A DNA stretch of 50,482 nt from NCBI GenBank assembly GCA_026395965.1, contig JAPLXS010000006.1:182683-233164 (forward strand), given 5' to 3'. The position numbers and the translations under genes are program-made. Numbering within the stretch: the stretch's first letter is position 1; every line of letters starts with the position of its first letter. Of this stretch, positions 1-9,060 are shown piece after piece. The notes beneath the pieces are model-generated. The model was not told the origin of the DNA and made no database searches. It saw only the letters and a program-made list of their open reading frames with translations. The stretch comes from Candidatus Nomurabacteria bacterium (GTDB taxonomy: Bacteria; Patescibacteriota; Minisyncoccia; Phycocordibacterales; UBA9973).

Positions 1-1990
1 TTATAGAAAAAAATGTGTTTGGGTCTTGAGTTGAACCATCTGCACTTGCAGAAAGTAAATTATTATTTGAATTAGTAATTTTTATTATTTTTTTATCTAC
101 TATTTTTTTGGGTATTTTTGCCTTTTTTATTTCTGTTATTTTTATAGTTGAAACTTTTTCTTCTTTAATATCAAAAGATTTATTATTTTTATCTGATTCT
201 GATTTAAGTGCATCTTTATCTAGATATACATCGGTTGCAATTTTATCTTGTTGTTCTGTTCCTGTTGTTTTAATATCTTCTTCTTTTGAAAAAGATTGTA
301 AAATATTGTTCCAAGACAACTTAAGTACAGCTGGTACTGCATATGATGTAGACCAAATACGATTGATTATTGTATCACTAGAATTTACTCCCCCATCTAT
401 ATGCTGATCATTTGCTAAATACTTTATAGACTTTTCTATTTGTGTATTGTAAGTAGTATTTAAAGATAATGCTTGAATAGCCCAACTAGTCGAAGACTGA
501 TTTCCAAAACTACCATCATTTTTTTGCTCAGAGATTAAATATAACTCTCCTTTTGAGATAGCTTCACTCACTCCACTTATACTTTTAAAATTATTCAGAG
601 ACTCTATGGCTGCTGATGTCATATCTACGCTACCCCATGAACCATTTGAGAATTGATTTTTAATTATAAAAGAAATAGTCTTGTTTATTATTTCATCATT
701 TTGAGTATATCCAGCATTTTGTAAAACAATAAGACCAAAAACATCATCGTTAAAAAGAGAAGAATCACCTATTTGCGTTTTATCGAAAGATGAGATTATT
801 TTATTTATATAATTTACAGAAGTACCATTGTATGGATTTACACCAAGTGCCATGAGCGACATAGCCCGACGCTCGTAGTCTGTAATACTAGATGAAACAA
901 TAGGGTTTGATTTTAAATAGTTGGATATACTTGATTTCAATGTTGGACTATTCCCCGCAGAAGCTGCAATAGCTACCCAGTCTGTGTACATAGAAGAGCT
1001 AAATGAACCATCACTATTTTGATTACTGGATAAAAAATTTAGAGCATTCAAAACTGAAAAAACTTTATCTACTGGCACATAACCAGAACCTCCTCCATTT
1101 CCACCACTTTCTGGCGCAACAACTTCTGTTTGTGGATCAATAAATTCTAATAAAATTACATCATTTTCTTTTGGTATATATTCATTTAAACCTGTCATGC
1201 CTACGTTTCCATTTGATGACCAACTCCAATAGTGATAAACATCATTGTTGGAGCTATCTTTGTTTGTATAACCTGCTATATCACCGATTGAGTCCACAAA
1301 AGCACCGGGTGCCCAAGCCCAATTCCAATTACTTTTAAGTCCTGATTGCAATACTGAACAGTATGCAGTTATAGTATCTGGTGTAGATTTGTCATTGTCG
1401 GAATCACAAGCAGTTACAGACATATCTTTGTCCAACAAAGAATTTGTTCCTGATATTATTTTTAAATGAACAGATACCGAAGGAACAACATCTAAAACAC
1501 TAGATTCTAAGGCACTAATGTTTAATAGAATTTTAGTACTTTCAGTTCCTGCACTCCAATCGCTAAGAATAAAAGACAATTTATCGTTGGCAACAACAGG
1601 TAGACATCCAATACCACAATTAGCATAACCACCATTTACCCAAAGAGCCCAATATTCAGTGGCACTAGGAACAATATTGTTTATACTCTTAACATAAAGA
1701 CCCATACTTGGATCATTTATCAATTCAAAACTATCAATATATTTAGCTTCTTGTGCCGCAACAAGAGCACAAATACCTAAAAATTTACTAGGAGAACTTT
1801 CGTCAGGAAAAATATGATTTATGCCGTTTGTATCTATTGCAGTACAATTATCTTTAATTATTATATTAAATGATGTATCTGGTACTGCTGTGTCTGTAGC
1901 TGGATCATTATCAGCAAATGTAAAATTGTAAACAAAAAATACAAAAACTAAACTGGTTAAAACTATAGATTTTTTTAAAATATTTTTCAT
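1..1990 (-). CDS. Secreted protein with signal peptide, two DUF4430 (transcobalamin C-terminal-like) domains and squalene-cyclase/prenyltransferase-like alpha-toroid repeats; runs off the window edge (C-terminus missing)
   Basis: Own translation of minus strand from ATG at 1990: MKNILKKSIVLTSLVFVFFVYNFTFADND...YWALWVNGGYANCGIGCLPV...YHYWSWSSNGNVGMTGLNEYIPKENDVILLEFIDP...VFSVLNALNFLSSNQNSDGSFSSSMYTDWVAIAAS...NKTISFIIKNQFSNGSWGSVDMTSAAIESL...; absent from ORF track because it has no stop in the window. Confidence 0.8.
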   Translation of the reverse strand, partial: MKNILKKSIVLTSLVFVFFVYNFTFADNDPATDTAVPDTSFNIIIKDNCTAIDTNGINHIFPDESSPSKFLGICALVAAQEAKYIDSFELINDPSMGLYVKSINNIVPSATEYWALWVNGGYANCGIGCLPVVANDKLSFILSDWSAGTESTKILLNISALESSVLDVVPSVSVHLKIISGTNSLLDKDMSVTACDSDNDKSTPDTITAYCSVLQSGLKSNWNWAWAPGAFVDSIGDIAGYTNKDSSNNDVYHYWSWSSNGNVGMTGLNEYIPKENDVILLEFIDPQTEVVAPESGGNGGGSGYVPVDKVFSVLNALNFLSSNQNSDGSFSSSMYTDWVAIAASAGNSPTLKSSISNYLKSNPIVSSSITDYERRAMSLMALGVNPYNGTSVNYINKIISSFDKTQIGDSSLFNDDVFGLIVLQNAGYTQNDEIINKTISFIIKNQFSNGSWGSVDMTSAAIESLNNFKSISGVSEAISKGELYLISEQKNDGSFGNQSSTSWAIQALSLNTTYNTQIEKSIKYLANDQHIDGGVNSSDTIINRIWSTSYAVPAVLKLSWNNILQSFSKEEDIKTTGTEQQDKIATDVYLDKDALKSESDKNNKSFDIKEEKVSTIKITEIKKAKIPKKIVDKKIIKITNSNNNLLSASADGSTQDPNTFFSI

Positions 1991-1994
1991 AATG

Positions 1995-2507
1995 TTATAT
2001 TCCCTCCTGATTCCAATTAATAATATCTCCTTCTTTTAACACCTGATTTGATACGCCGACTGAAGCCAATTTTCCATTTATATAGTAAATCCAATATTTC
2101 CCTGGTATCCCCTTTATCCCATTTATCTCTGTTATAAAACTTCCCAAACTCGCATTGTCTATATATTTAAAACTGAATGAATTATTAATTCCACTTTCAT
2201 TTTCTATCTGTTTCATTGCTTCAAAAACAGAAGTATTTTCTTTTATTTCAGTATTATATTTATTGTCTGAAACTATTAGTGAAACTTTTATAGTTTTAGT
2301 CTCTAGGGTATAACTTTTACTTTTTTTAATTGATTCATTATTTATTAATACTTCTTTTTCTGTTTCTATTTTTACTTCATTATGATTTTGCTGGTTTGTA
2401 ACAAAAATAGGTAATTCTTTTTGTCGATAAAATACAAATAATATATATATTATTGTAAATAATATTAATCCAATTAATAAATATTGTTTTTTTGTTTTTT
2501 TGTTCAT
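1995..2507 (-). CDS. DUF4430 domain membrane-anchored protein
   Basis: N-terminal TM; EIKENTSVFEAMKQIEN...GSFITEINGIKGIPGKYWIYYINGKLASVGVSNQVLKEGDIINWNQEGI typical of DUF4430. Confidence 0.8.
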   Translation of the reverse strand: MNKKTKKQYLLIGLILFTIIYILFVFYRQKELPIFVTNQQNHNEVKIETEKEVLINNESIKKSKSYTLETKTIKVSLIVSDNKYNTEIKENTSVFEAMKQIENESGINNSFSFKYIDNASLGSFITEINGIKGIPGKYWIYYINGKLASVGVSNQVLKEGDIINWNQEGI

Positions 2508-2645
2508 CCCGTTAGAGATAGTCCCTCTATTGTCGGGACGTATCTTATTAATTATAATTTATTCATATTTACTTTATTTAAAGTTTTTATTTTTACCTTA
2601 AAATTGCGTACACGTCTCTAACGGGATTCATCTTTTTTTTATTAA

Positions 2646-2688
2646 AACCATAATAAAAAGCCCATGCGTGAGCAAGGGCTTTTTATCT
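2646..2688 (-). terminator. Intrinsic terminator of cobalamin riboswitch expression platform
   Basis: ATAAAAAGCCCTTGCTCACGCATGGGCTTTTTATT on minus strand, directly 3' of the aptamer. Confidence 0.7.
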
Positions 2689-2699
2689 AAAAATATTGA

Positions 2700-2815
2700 A
2701 AGATATTAATCTCCTGCTCGGGAACACCATTATATTAAGACCGGACTTGTCTCCCTTGGGAGCATCACCGTTGCGGCACAGTAGAGGAATCTAACCTCAT
2801 TTCCAAATATATTGG
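2700..2815 (-). promoter_or_regulatory. Cobalamin riboswitch
   Basis: Minus strand TTTGGAAATGAGGTTAGATTCCTCTACTGTGCCGCAACGGTGATGCTCCCAAGGGAGACAAGTCCGGTCTT matches the order of conserved blocks (GGAAxxxGGTxxxAxTCC / GCCGCAACGGT / AGTCCGGxC B12 box). Confidence 0.78.
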
Positions 2816-2835
2816 GTAAAATTTTAAAAATACAA

Positions 2836-3357
2836 CTAACCTACGAGCACAACTTTTTCTACAACAACAACTTTCTTTTCTGCTTTGACTGCCCATCTCT
2901 CTATAGCTGGTGAGAGCACTATAGCAAAAGAAACATTTCCTAGCAAATGAAGAACTGTAAATGGAATCTGCCCAACCAACGAGACTATAAATGACTGATG
3001 AAAAAATAATGGTCCAATAGTAAGCCCTGTCATTGCATCGTAGAGTATTGTGGCCACTACTGCATAACTAGCATAACTCTTCCAACCAGAGTGGTTTTTA
3101 AAATAATAATTAGCACCTAATCCCATTATTCCGTATGACAAAGCTGTAATGAGTGTCCAGATACCTATTCCTGATGTTACAGAATCATATAGTATGATAC
3201 TAAAGAAACCAAAGACAAATGACATCAATCCCCCATATACCTTACCAAAAGGCATTACAACGCTCATAATAGGCTCTATATTGGGAGCACGAAAAGGTAT
3301 GAGCCTAAAGGCAAAGACAGTAAAAAAAGCTATTGTATATTTAGACCAGTTTTTCAT
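2836..3357 (-). CDS. ECF transporter S component-like membrane protein (cobalamin substrate inferred from context)
   Basis: Multi-TM; RLIPFRAPNIEPIMSVVMPFGKVYGGLMSFVFGFFSIILYD motif of ECF S components. Confidence 0.7.
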   Translation of the reverse strand: MKNWSKYTIAFFTVFAFRLIPFRAPNIEPIMSVVMPFGKVYGGLMSFVFGFFSIILYDSVTSGIGIWTLITALSYGIMGLGANYYFKNHSGWKSYASYAVVATILYDAMTGLTIGPLFFHQSFIVSLVGQIPFTVLHLLGNVSFAIVLSPAIERWAVKAEKKVVVVEKVVLVG

Positions 3358-3511
3358 TCTTAATTCTTAATTCTTAATTCTTAATTCTTAATTCTTAATT
3401 CTTAATTCTTAATTCTTAATTCTTAATTCTTAATTCTTAATTCTTAATTCTTCTTAATTCTTAATTCTTAATTCTTAATTCTTAATTCTTAATTCTTAAT
3501 TCTTAATTCTT
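3357..3511. repeat. Heptanucleotide tandem repeat (TTCTTAA)n, about 21 perfect copies with one truncated TTC unit
   Basis: Direct reading of the sequence between nrdJ stop and S-component start. Confidence 0.97.
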
Positions 3512-5851
3512 TTAGACTATATCACAAACTCCAGAAACGCAAGCGAGTTCTCTTTTTACTTCAGTTTCATCTTTTATTTCATAAGTAACAATTTTAGAAA
3601 AATCAAAGTCTGGCATCTTGCTAACTAGTTCGTTGTATGTTTTTTCATCTATTGCCTCATAAGGAGCAAGTTGGTAAACATGGTTTGTACGTGGTAGGAA
3701 TGAAAGTCCTCCAACAATATCCCAGTTTTGATACAACCAGTGCGCTACTTGAATCCATTCATTTTCTCCAACTGAAATAGTTACAGATGGATTGTGTTCA
3801 GTATAATTTACTTTTACTACTTTCCAGTGTTCAAGTTGATCAAGAGCAGATATGTCATCTTTACATATGGCATCTGCTGGTGCTTTCATTGGAAATTCTA
3901 AAACAAAAGTATTTGCATCATCATGAGTCTGACCAACTTCAGGATTATAAGGTACTCCTTGGTCTTTCATCATTTTAAAAAGTGAATCAGTTGCTGAAAT
4001 ACGAACACGGCGAATATAGTAAGGTGCATGTCGTGGATGCATACCAGATGAACAGTCTACTGTTTGAGAAACCGTTCCAGAAGGTTTAACAGCTGTAATA
4101 CAAGTAGATTCATTTACACCAAAACGCTTAGCATATATTTTATTTACACGAATAGATTCAAGTCGAAGTTTGGTTAGCATTTGTGGATCACGTGAAAGTT
4201 TTGAATCCCATTGTCCGGTAACAGAAACACCAAGCAATCTTTCGTCCTCACAGTTATTGCGCCACTCTTTAGACAAATAACCAAACTTTGTAAGAGTAGA
4301 TTGGTATGTTCCAAGAATTGTAGCAACACGAATCTTTCTCATTAGATCTTCTTCTGTATCCTCAGCACGAGCTACTACTTCAGATAAGTTACAAAACTGT
4401 CTTGAACGAAGAATAATTTCTCCACAAGGATTTGTTCCCATTTCTCCAATATAATCTTTCGAAACTTCAACACGGCGTTTAGGAAGTGAAGTATATAGAG
4501 AACCACGATTGAATATTCCTCTTTCTCCTGAACCTGATTCCATAAGAGAAATCCATTCTTTTAGAAATTCTGTTTCTGTTGGTTTTGTATTGTACACAGC
4601 TGAGTTATTTGCAAGCATACGTTGCCCTTCATTAACCCAAAATTGTCCATTTTTGGAATCACGCATATCTTGATCGTCTAAATCAGATAGTGAGATAAGA
4701 GCACTTCGACGTACTCCGCCAGAAACTACACATTCGCCAATCTTACATATGATATCGTGGGCGTCTATATTACGAAGATGTCTTCCTTGTCTGCGTAAAA
4801 TGCGATCACGTGTAAAACCAAGAAGATTTATAAGTGGTTGTGGACCTGAACTTTTGCCTCCCATTATTTTAAGACGTGCTCCAGCTGGACGAAGCAAAGA
4901 AAAATCAAAATCTACATCATTTCCATCAAACCAAGTCTTCATACCAAAAACAAAAGCATCTGCCCAACCCTCTTTATTGTCGGGAACTACGTATGTAGAT
5001 ATTTTTTTACTTGATTGAATTTTAATCTGAGGCAATGATTGTATGTTTTTACTTTCAACAGAAAACCCTACTCCTGTACCACACATTGAAATATAAATAA
5101 TATCTCCAAAATCTTGAAATGTAGATGGTGCTACGAACGAACAGTTGTATGCGCATACATTTGTCTTCTCAGCTGCTGCTCCAGCAAACTGTAGTAATCT
5201 CATTGATGGCATTGCTTCTTGGTTTAGAATTGCTTCTCTGACTTCTGTATATTCAGACTCTTTGAGGGCGTTACCAATATTACCTCTCATAAAGTTTATA
5301 TATCTGTCTACTGTTTCAATCCATGTCTCACGTCTTCCCTCTTCTTCTATCCACTTTGCATAGGTACGATAATACACGAATTCAGAAAGAGGATTTCTAA
5401 AATATTTTTTACTCTCGTCTGTTAACTTTTTTACTCTCTCTGGAACTGAAACTCCGTGAGCACGAAGACGAGCTCTTTCTTGTCTGTAAAGAATGTAGTT
5501 TTTAGATGTTTGAATATAATCACAAAGCATCAGTTGTTTTTCTACCGTATCCTGAAGGATCTCAACTGTTGGTGTAAAATCCTTGTTATCCTTGGATATT
5601 TTAGAAATTTCAGACTCCACCTTTTTAGTAACTTCTACTGCTTCATCTTGTGAGCCTTCACCTCCTGCAAGCATAGCTTTATTAATAGCATTAGTAATTT
5701 TTCCAGCATCAAAAGGAACAATTGTTCCATCTCTTTTCTGAACGCCCTTAATAAAATTATTCTTAATAACTTTTAGTATGTTTTTTTTCACTGATTTTTT
5801 TTCTTTATCTACTATTATCTTTTTACTTGGCACTTTCTTTTTTGAAGACAT
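3512..5851 (-). CDS. nrdJ: Adenosylcobalamin-dependent (class II) ribonucleotide reductase with N-terminal ATP-cone
   Basis: ATP-cone (VQKRDGTIVPFDAGKITNAINKAM), CGTGVGFSVE, NPCGEI, ITAVKPSGTVSQ, C-terminal CVSGVC. Confidence 0.9.
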   Translation of the reverse strand: MSSKKKVPSKKIIVDKEKKSVKKNILKVIKNNFIKGVQKRDGTIVPFDAGKITNAINKAMLAGGEGSQDEAVEVTKKVESEISKISKDNKDFTPTVEILQDTVEKQLMLCDYIQTSKNYILYRQERARLRAHGVSVPERVKKLTDESKKYFRNPLSEFVYYRTYAKWIEEEGRRETWIETVDRYINFMRGNIGNALKESEYTEVREAILNQEAMPSMRLLQFAGAAAEKTNVCAYNCSFVAPSTFQDFGDIIYISMCGTGVGFSVESKNIQSLPQIKIQSSKKISTYVVPDNKEGWADAFVFGMKTWFDGNDVDFDFSLLRPAGARLKIMGGKSSGPQPLINLLGFTRDRILRRQGRHLRNIDAHDIICKIGECVVSGGVRRSALISLSDLDDQDMRDSKNGQFWVNEGQRMLANNSAVYNTKPTETEFLKEWISLMESGSGERGIFNRGSLYTSLPKRRVEVSKDYIGEMGTNPCGEIILRSRQFCNLSEVVARAEDTEEDLMRKIRVATILGTYQSTLTKFGYLSKEWRNNCEDERLLGVSVTGQWDSKLSRDPQMLTKLRLESIRVNKIYAKRFGVNESTCITAVKPSGTVSQTVDCSSGMHPRHAPYYIRRVRISATDSLFKMMKDQGVPYNPEVGQTHDDANTFVLEFPMKAPADAICKDDISALDQLEHWKVVKVNYTEHNPSVTISVGENEWIQVAHWLYQNWDIVGGLSFLPRTNHVYQLAPYEAIDEKTYNELVSKMPDFDFSKIVTYEIKDETEVKRELACVSGVCDIV

Positions 5852-6139
5852 ATTTTTTTAATTTAATTAATAATGTTGCCTAGTTCTATACTTGGACGCT
5901 TATTATACCCTTGCTTGAAGTTCAACCGCAAGCAAATTTATAACAAAATTAACACTATGTAAAAATATAAGAAATCCGTCAACCCTTACACACAAAATCC
6001 TCAAAAAGTGCCCTTAGAGTACTACCAATTAAGGATATTTTTTATTCTAAAAAAGAACAGTTACTTTATATTTAAAAAACTTAAAAAATAATATTTTTAT
6101 GGCTTTTTTTTGTACTAAAAAAATGTATAATACTCACAT

Positions 6140-7066
6140 ATGCAAATAGGAACAATAATAATCACAGTTTTAGGTCTTTGTCTTTTTGAAATTATCTCAA
6201 GTATAGACAATGCAGTTATAAATGCTGAGGTTTTAAGCACAATGAGCAAGCGTGCTCAAAAATGGTTTATGCTTTGGGGTTTCTTTTTTGCCGTTTTTAT
6301 CATTAGAGGACTTTTACCATGGGTTATAATTTGGGCTACAATGCCAGAACTTGGACCGATTGGTTCTTTTACGGCTGCATTTTCAAATGATCCAAGCGTA
6401 CATACTGCCATCGAAAAATCTGCTCCTATTTTACTTCTAGGTGGTGGTGTATTTTTAATGTTTTTATTCTTTCATTGGTTATTTCTTGAAACAAAGAATT
6501 TCGGATTACGCCATGAAAAATTCTTCTATAAAAATGGTGTTTGGTTTTTTGCAGTTGTGTCTATATTACTAGCAACTATTGTTTGGTATTCACTAAAAAT
6601 AAACCCAATGCTTGCATTCTCTGCTGTTATTGGTTCAACTGCATTTTTTATAACTCATGGATTCAAAGAAAATGCTGAAAAAGGTGAACAGAAGCTACTA
6701 AACAAAGAAAATAAAATGAGTGATATTAGTAAAATTCTTTATCTTGAAATAATAGATGCTACTTTCTCTATAGACGGAGTTCTTGGTGCTTTTGCTTTTA
6801 CACTTTCTGTTCCTCTTATTATATTAGGAAATGGACTTGGTGCATTTATTTTACGTAAACTTACCATAGGAAATATTGATAGGATTAAAAAATATTCATA
6901 TTTAAAAAATGGAGCTATGTATTCTATCTTTATCCTAGGAGTAGTAATGCTTGTAGATGCTTTTGGAATGAAGATCCCTTCTTATGTATCTCCTCTTCTT
7001 ACCTTTATTATAATTGGTTATTTTGTTATAAAATCATTAAATAAAAACAAAGAGGTTGTAATTTAA
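6140..7066 (+). CDS. DUF475 / TerC-like integral membrane protein
   Basis: FEIISSIDNAVINAEVL and EIIDATFSIDGVLGAFA motifs. Confidence 0.85.
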   Translation: MQIGTIIITVLGLCLFEIISSIDNAVINAEVLSTMSKRAQKWFMLWGFFFAVFIIRGLLPWVIIWATMPELGPIGSFTAAFSNDPSVHTAIEKSAPILLLGGGVFLMFLFFHWLFLETKNFGLRHEKFFYKNGVWFFAVVSILLATIVWYSLKINPMLAFSAVIGSTAFFITHGFKENAEKGEQKLLNKENKMSDISKILYLEIIDATFSIDGVLGAFAFTLSVPLIILGNGLGAFILRKLTIGNIDRIKKYSYLKNGAMYSIFILGVVMLVDAFGMKIPSYVSPLLTFIIIGYFVIKSLNKNKEVVI

Positions 7067-7104
7067 ACAACTAATTTCATAACCCCAAAATATCAATAGA
7101 TATT

Positions 7105-8889
7105 CTATATTACCTCTTCATCTTTATTAAATCCTCCTGCTTGTAAGTTCCAAAGTTTTTTATAAACACCAGAATCTATGTTTATGAGTTCTTCGTGGGT
7201 ATCATCTTCTATTATTTTTCCATCCTCAATAACAATTATTCTATCCATTTCTTTGATAGTTGAAAGACGATGAGCAATAACTATTGTTGTTTTATTTTTT
7301 ATTAGATTATGAAGTGCGTCCTGAATAAGAACCTCTGATTCTGAATCAAGGGCTGATGTTGCCTCATCTAGAACCAATATTGGTGCATTTCTTAGTATGG
7401 CACGAGCTATTGCTACACGTTGACGCTCTCCACCGGAAAGCTTGGTTCCCCGTTCTCCAACATAAGTATTATAACCGTTTGGTAACTTATCTATAAATTT
7501 ATCACAGTGAGCCAAATGAGCTGCATTTTTGACCTCATCATCAGTAGCATCTCTTCTACCATAACGTATGTTTTCCATCAATGAACGATGAAACAAAACT
7601 GGATCTTGTGGAACAAAGGCAATTTGCTCACGTAGGTTTTTCTGAGAGATAGAACTAATATCTATTCCATCTATTAATATTTTTCCTGATGTCGTGTTAA
7701 ACAACCTCATAAGAAGATTCACAAATGTTGATTTACCTGCACCAGACGAACCTACTATAGCTATTTTTTGACCAGCTGTAATTTTAATAGAAAAATTATC
7801 AAATATTTTTGTTTTATTTTTGTCATAAACATAAACAACATTGTCGAACACCACTTCTCCTTTTACATTCATTAGAGTGTTTATTGTGTTGTCTTCTACC
7901 CCATATGGCATATCTAAAACTAGTGCCATTTCTTGAGCATCAGCAAAACCATCATAGAAAGTTCTAACTATACTAGCAAAACTCCAAAGATTTTCTGTTA
8001 AGCGACCTAAATAATTTTGAATAAGGACCAAAAGCGGTAATGTAACCATTCCCAATTTCCAGTCCCCTATTGCCATCCAAAAAACAATAAATTCCATAAT
8101 TATAAAATAAAAACTTTGAATAGATCCTAGTCCTTCCCATAAATACCAATTAAAAACTGTTGCTACTTTTTGCTTTTCAATCACACTACCCACACGCTTC
8201 ACCTCGTAATCATGCCCGGCAAAAAGTTGAATAGAGGAATGATTACTTATAGAATCAGCCAATGCTCCGGTTGTTTTTGTATCAGCAGAAGCAGCAATAA
8301 TATCGTATTTAAGTTTAAATCTTGTATAAACTAATGCTGTTACCATAAACACCAAACAAAAAGCGGTTAAAACATATGAGTATTTAGGGACCAATGTATA
8401 AATTGCAATGATTGTTCCTATTGATCTTACTAAAAGTGGAAGTCCATCATTTACTAACCTGTCCATCAATCTTTCAAAAGACTTGGCGTATTTATTTATT
8501 TTCTGGGTAAGTGAACCTCCAAAATTATTTGCAAAGAAGGCATTTGAATGTCCGATCATTTTAGTAAATGCCTGCTCTCGTAGTTTTGCCATGACGCTAG
8601 ATTGAAAATACGAATTTGTAAAACCTACAGTTCTCCTAAGAATCCAACGAATAAACCCAAGTATAAATATCATTATAATAATATTTTGGGCATTCGAGAC
8701 TAAGTTAAAATTGTTTGTATTTAAAATATTCCAAAGTTTTAAAAATTGAAGTGGTATATAGATATCCAAACCCGCAGAAAATATAGAACCAAATATAATA
8801 ACAAAAAACGCAATTTTAAAATTACGCATAACTTGCCAAAAATATTTGATAACAAGTGCTTTATGCAGATTTGAATAATCTTTTTCCAT
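7105..8889 (-). CDS. ABC transporter, fused permease and ATPase (exporter type)
   Basis: Walker A GSSGAGKST, LSGGERQRVAIARA signature, DEATSALD. Confidence 0.92.
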   Translation of the reverse strand: MEKDYSNLHKALVIKYFWQVMRNFKIAFFVIIFGSIFSAGLDIYIPLQFLKLWNILNTNNFNLVSNAQNIIIMIFILGFIRWILRRTVGFTNSYFQSSVMAKLREQAFTKMIGHSNAFFANNFGGSLTQKINKYAKSFERLMDRLVNDGLPLLVRSIGTIIAIYTLVPKYSYVLTAFCLVFMVTALVYTRFKLKYDIIAASADTKTTGALADSISNHSSIQLFAGHDYEVKRVGSVIEKQKVATVFNWYLWEGLGSIQSFYFIIMEFIVFWMAIGDWKLGMVTLPLLVLIQNYLGRLTENLWSFASIVRTFYDGFADAQEMALVLDMPYGVEDNTINTLMNVKGEVVFDNVVYVYDKNKTKIFDNFSIKITAGQKIAIVGSSGAGKSTFVNLLMRLFNTTSGKILIDGIDISSISQKNLREQIAFVPQDPVLFHRSLMENIRYGRRDATDDEVKNAAHLAHCDKFIDKLPNGYNTYVGERGTKLSGGERQRVAIARAILRNAPILVLDEATSALDSESEVLIQDALHNLIKNKTTIVIAHRLSTIKEMDRIIVIEDGKIIEDDTHEELINIDSGVYKKLWNLQAGGFNKDEEVI

Positions 8890-9060
8890 GACGTTAAAAA
8901 TAAGAAATATTTAAATTTCTTTATATAAACTTATAATTATCTCAATACTACTTTTCTAAATTTACACATTAAAGACAAAGAATATTTTGAAACACTAAAA
9001 ATAAACAAAGGGTTTTAAACTTTTTTTATTATAACATATAAGTGAATAATTTCAAATATA

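Noticed and set aside
108-407. 99-aa plus-strand ORF
   Set aside because: Antisense to the long minus-strand DUF4430/toroid protein, which has coherent domains.
3357-3511. CRISPR-like array
   Set aside because: Pure 7-bp tandem repeat with no spacers; a microsatellite.
4749-5363. Plus-strand ORFs inside nrdJ
   Set aside because: Antisense to a strongly conserved coding sequence; no start context or domain.
7105-8889. ABC transporter as the missing ECF energising module for B12
   Set aside because: It is a fused exporter-type permease-ATPase, not ECF A/T subunits, and is separated by a divergent gene.
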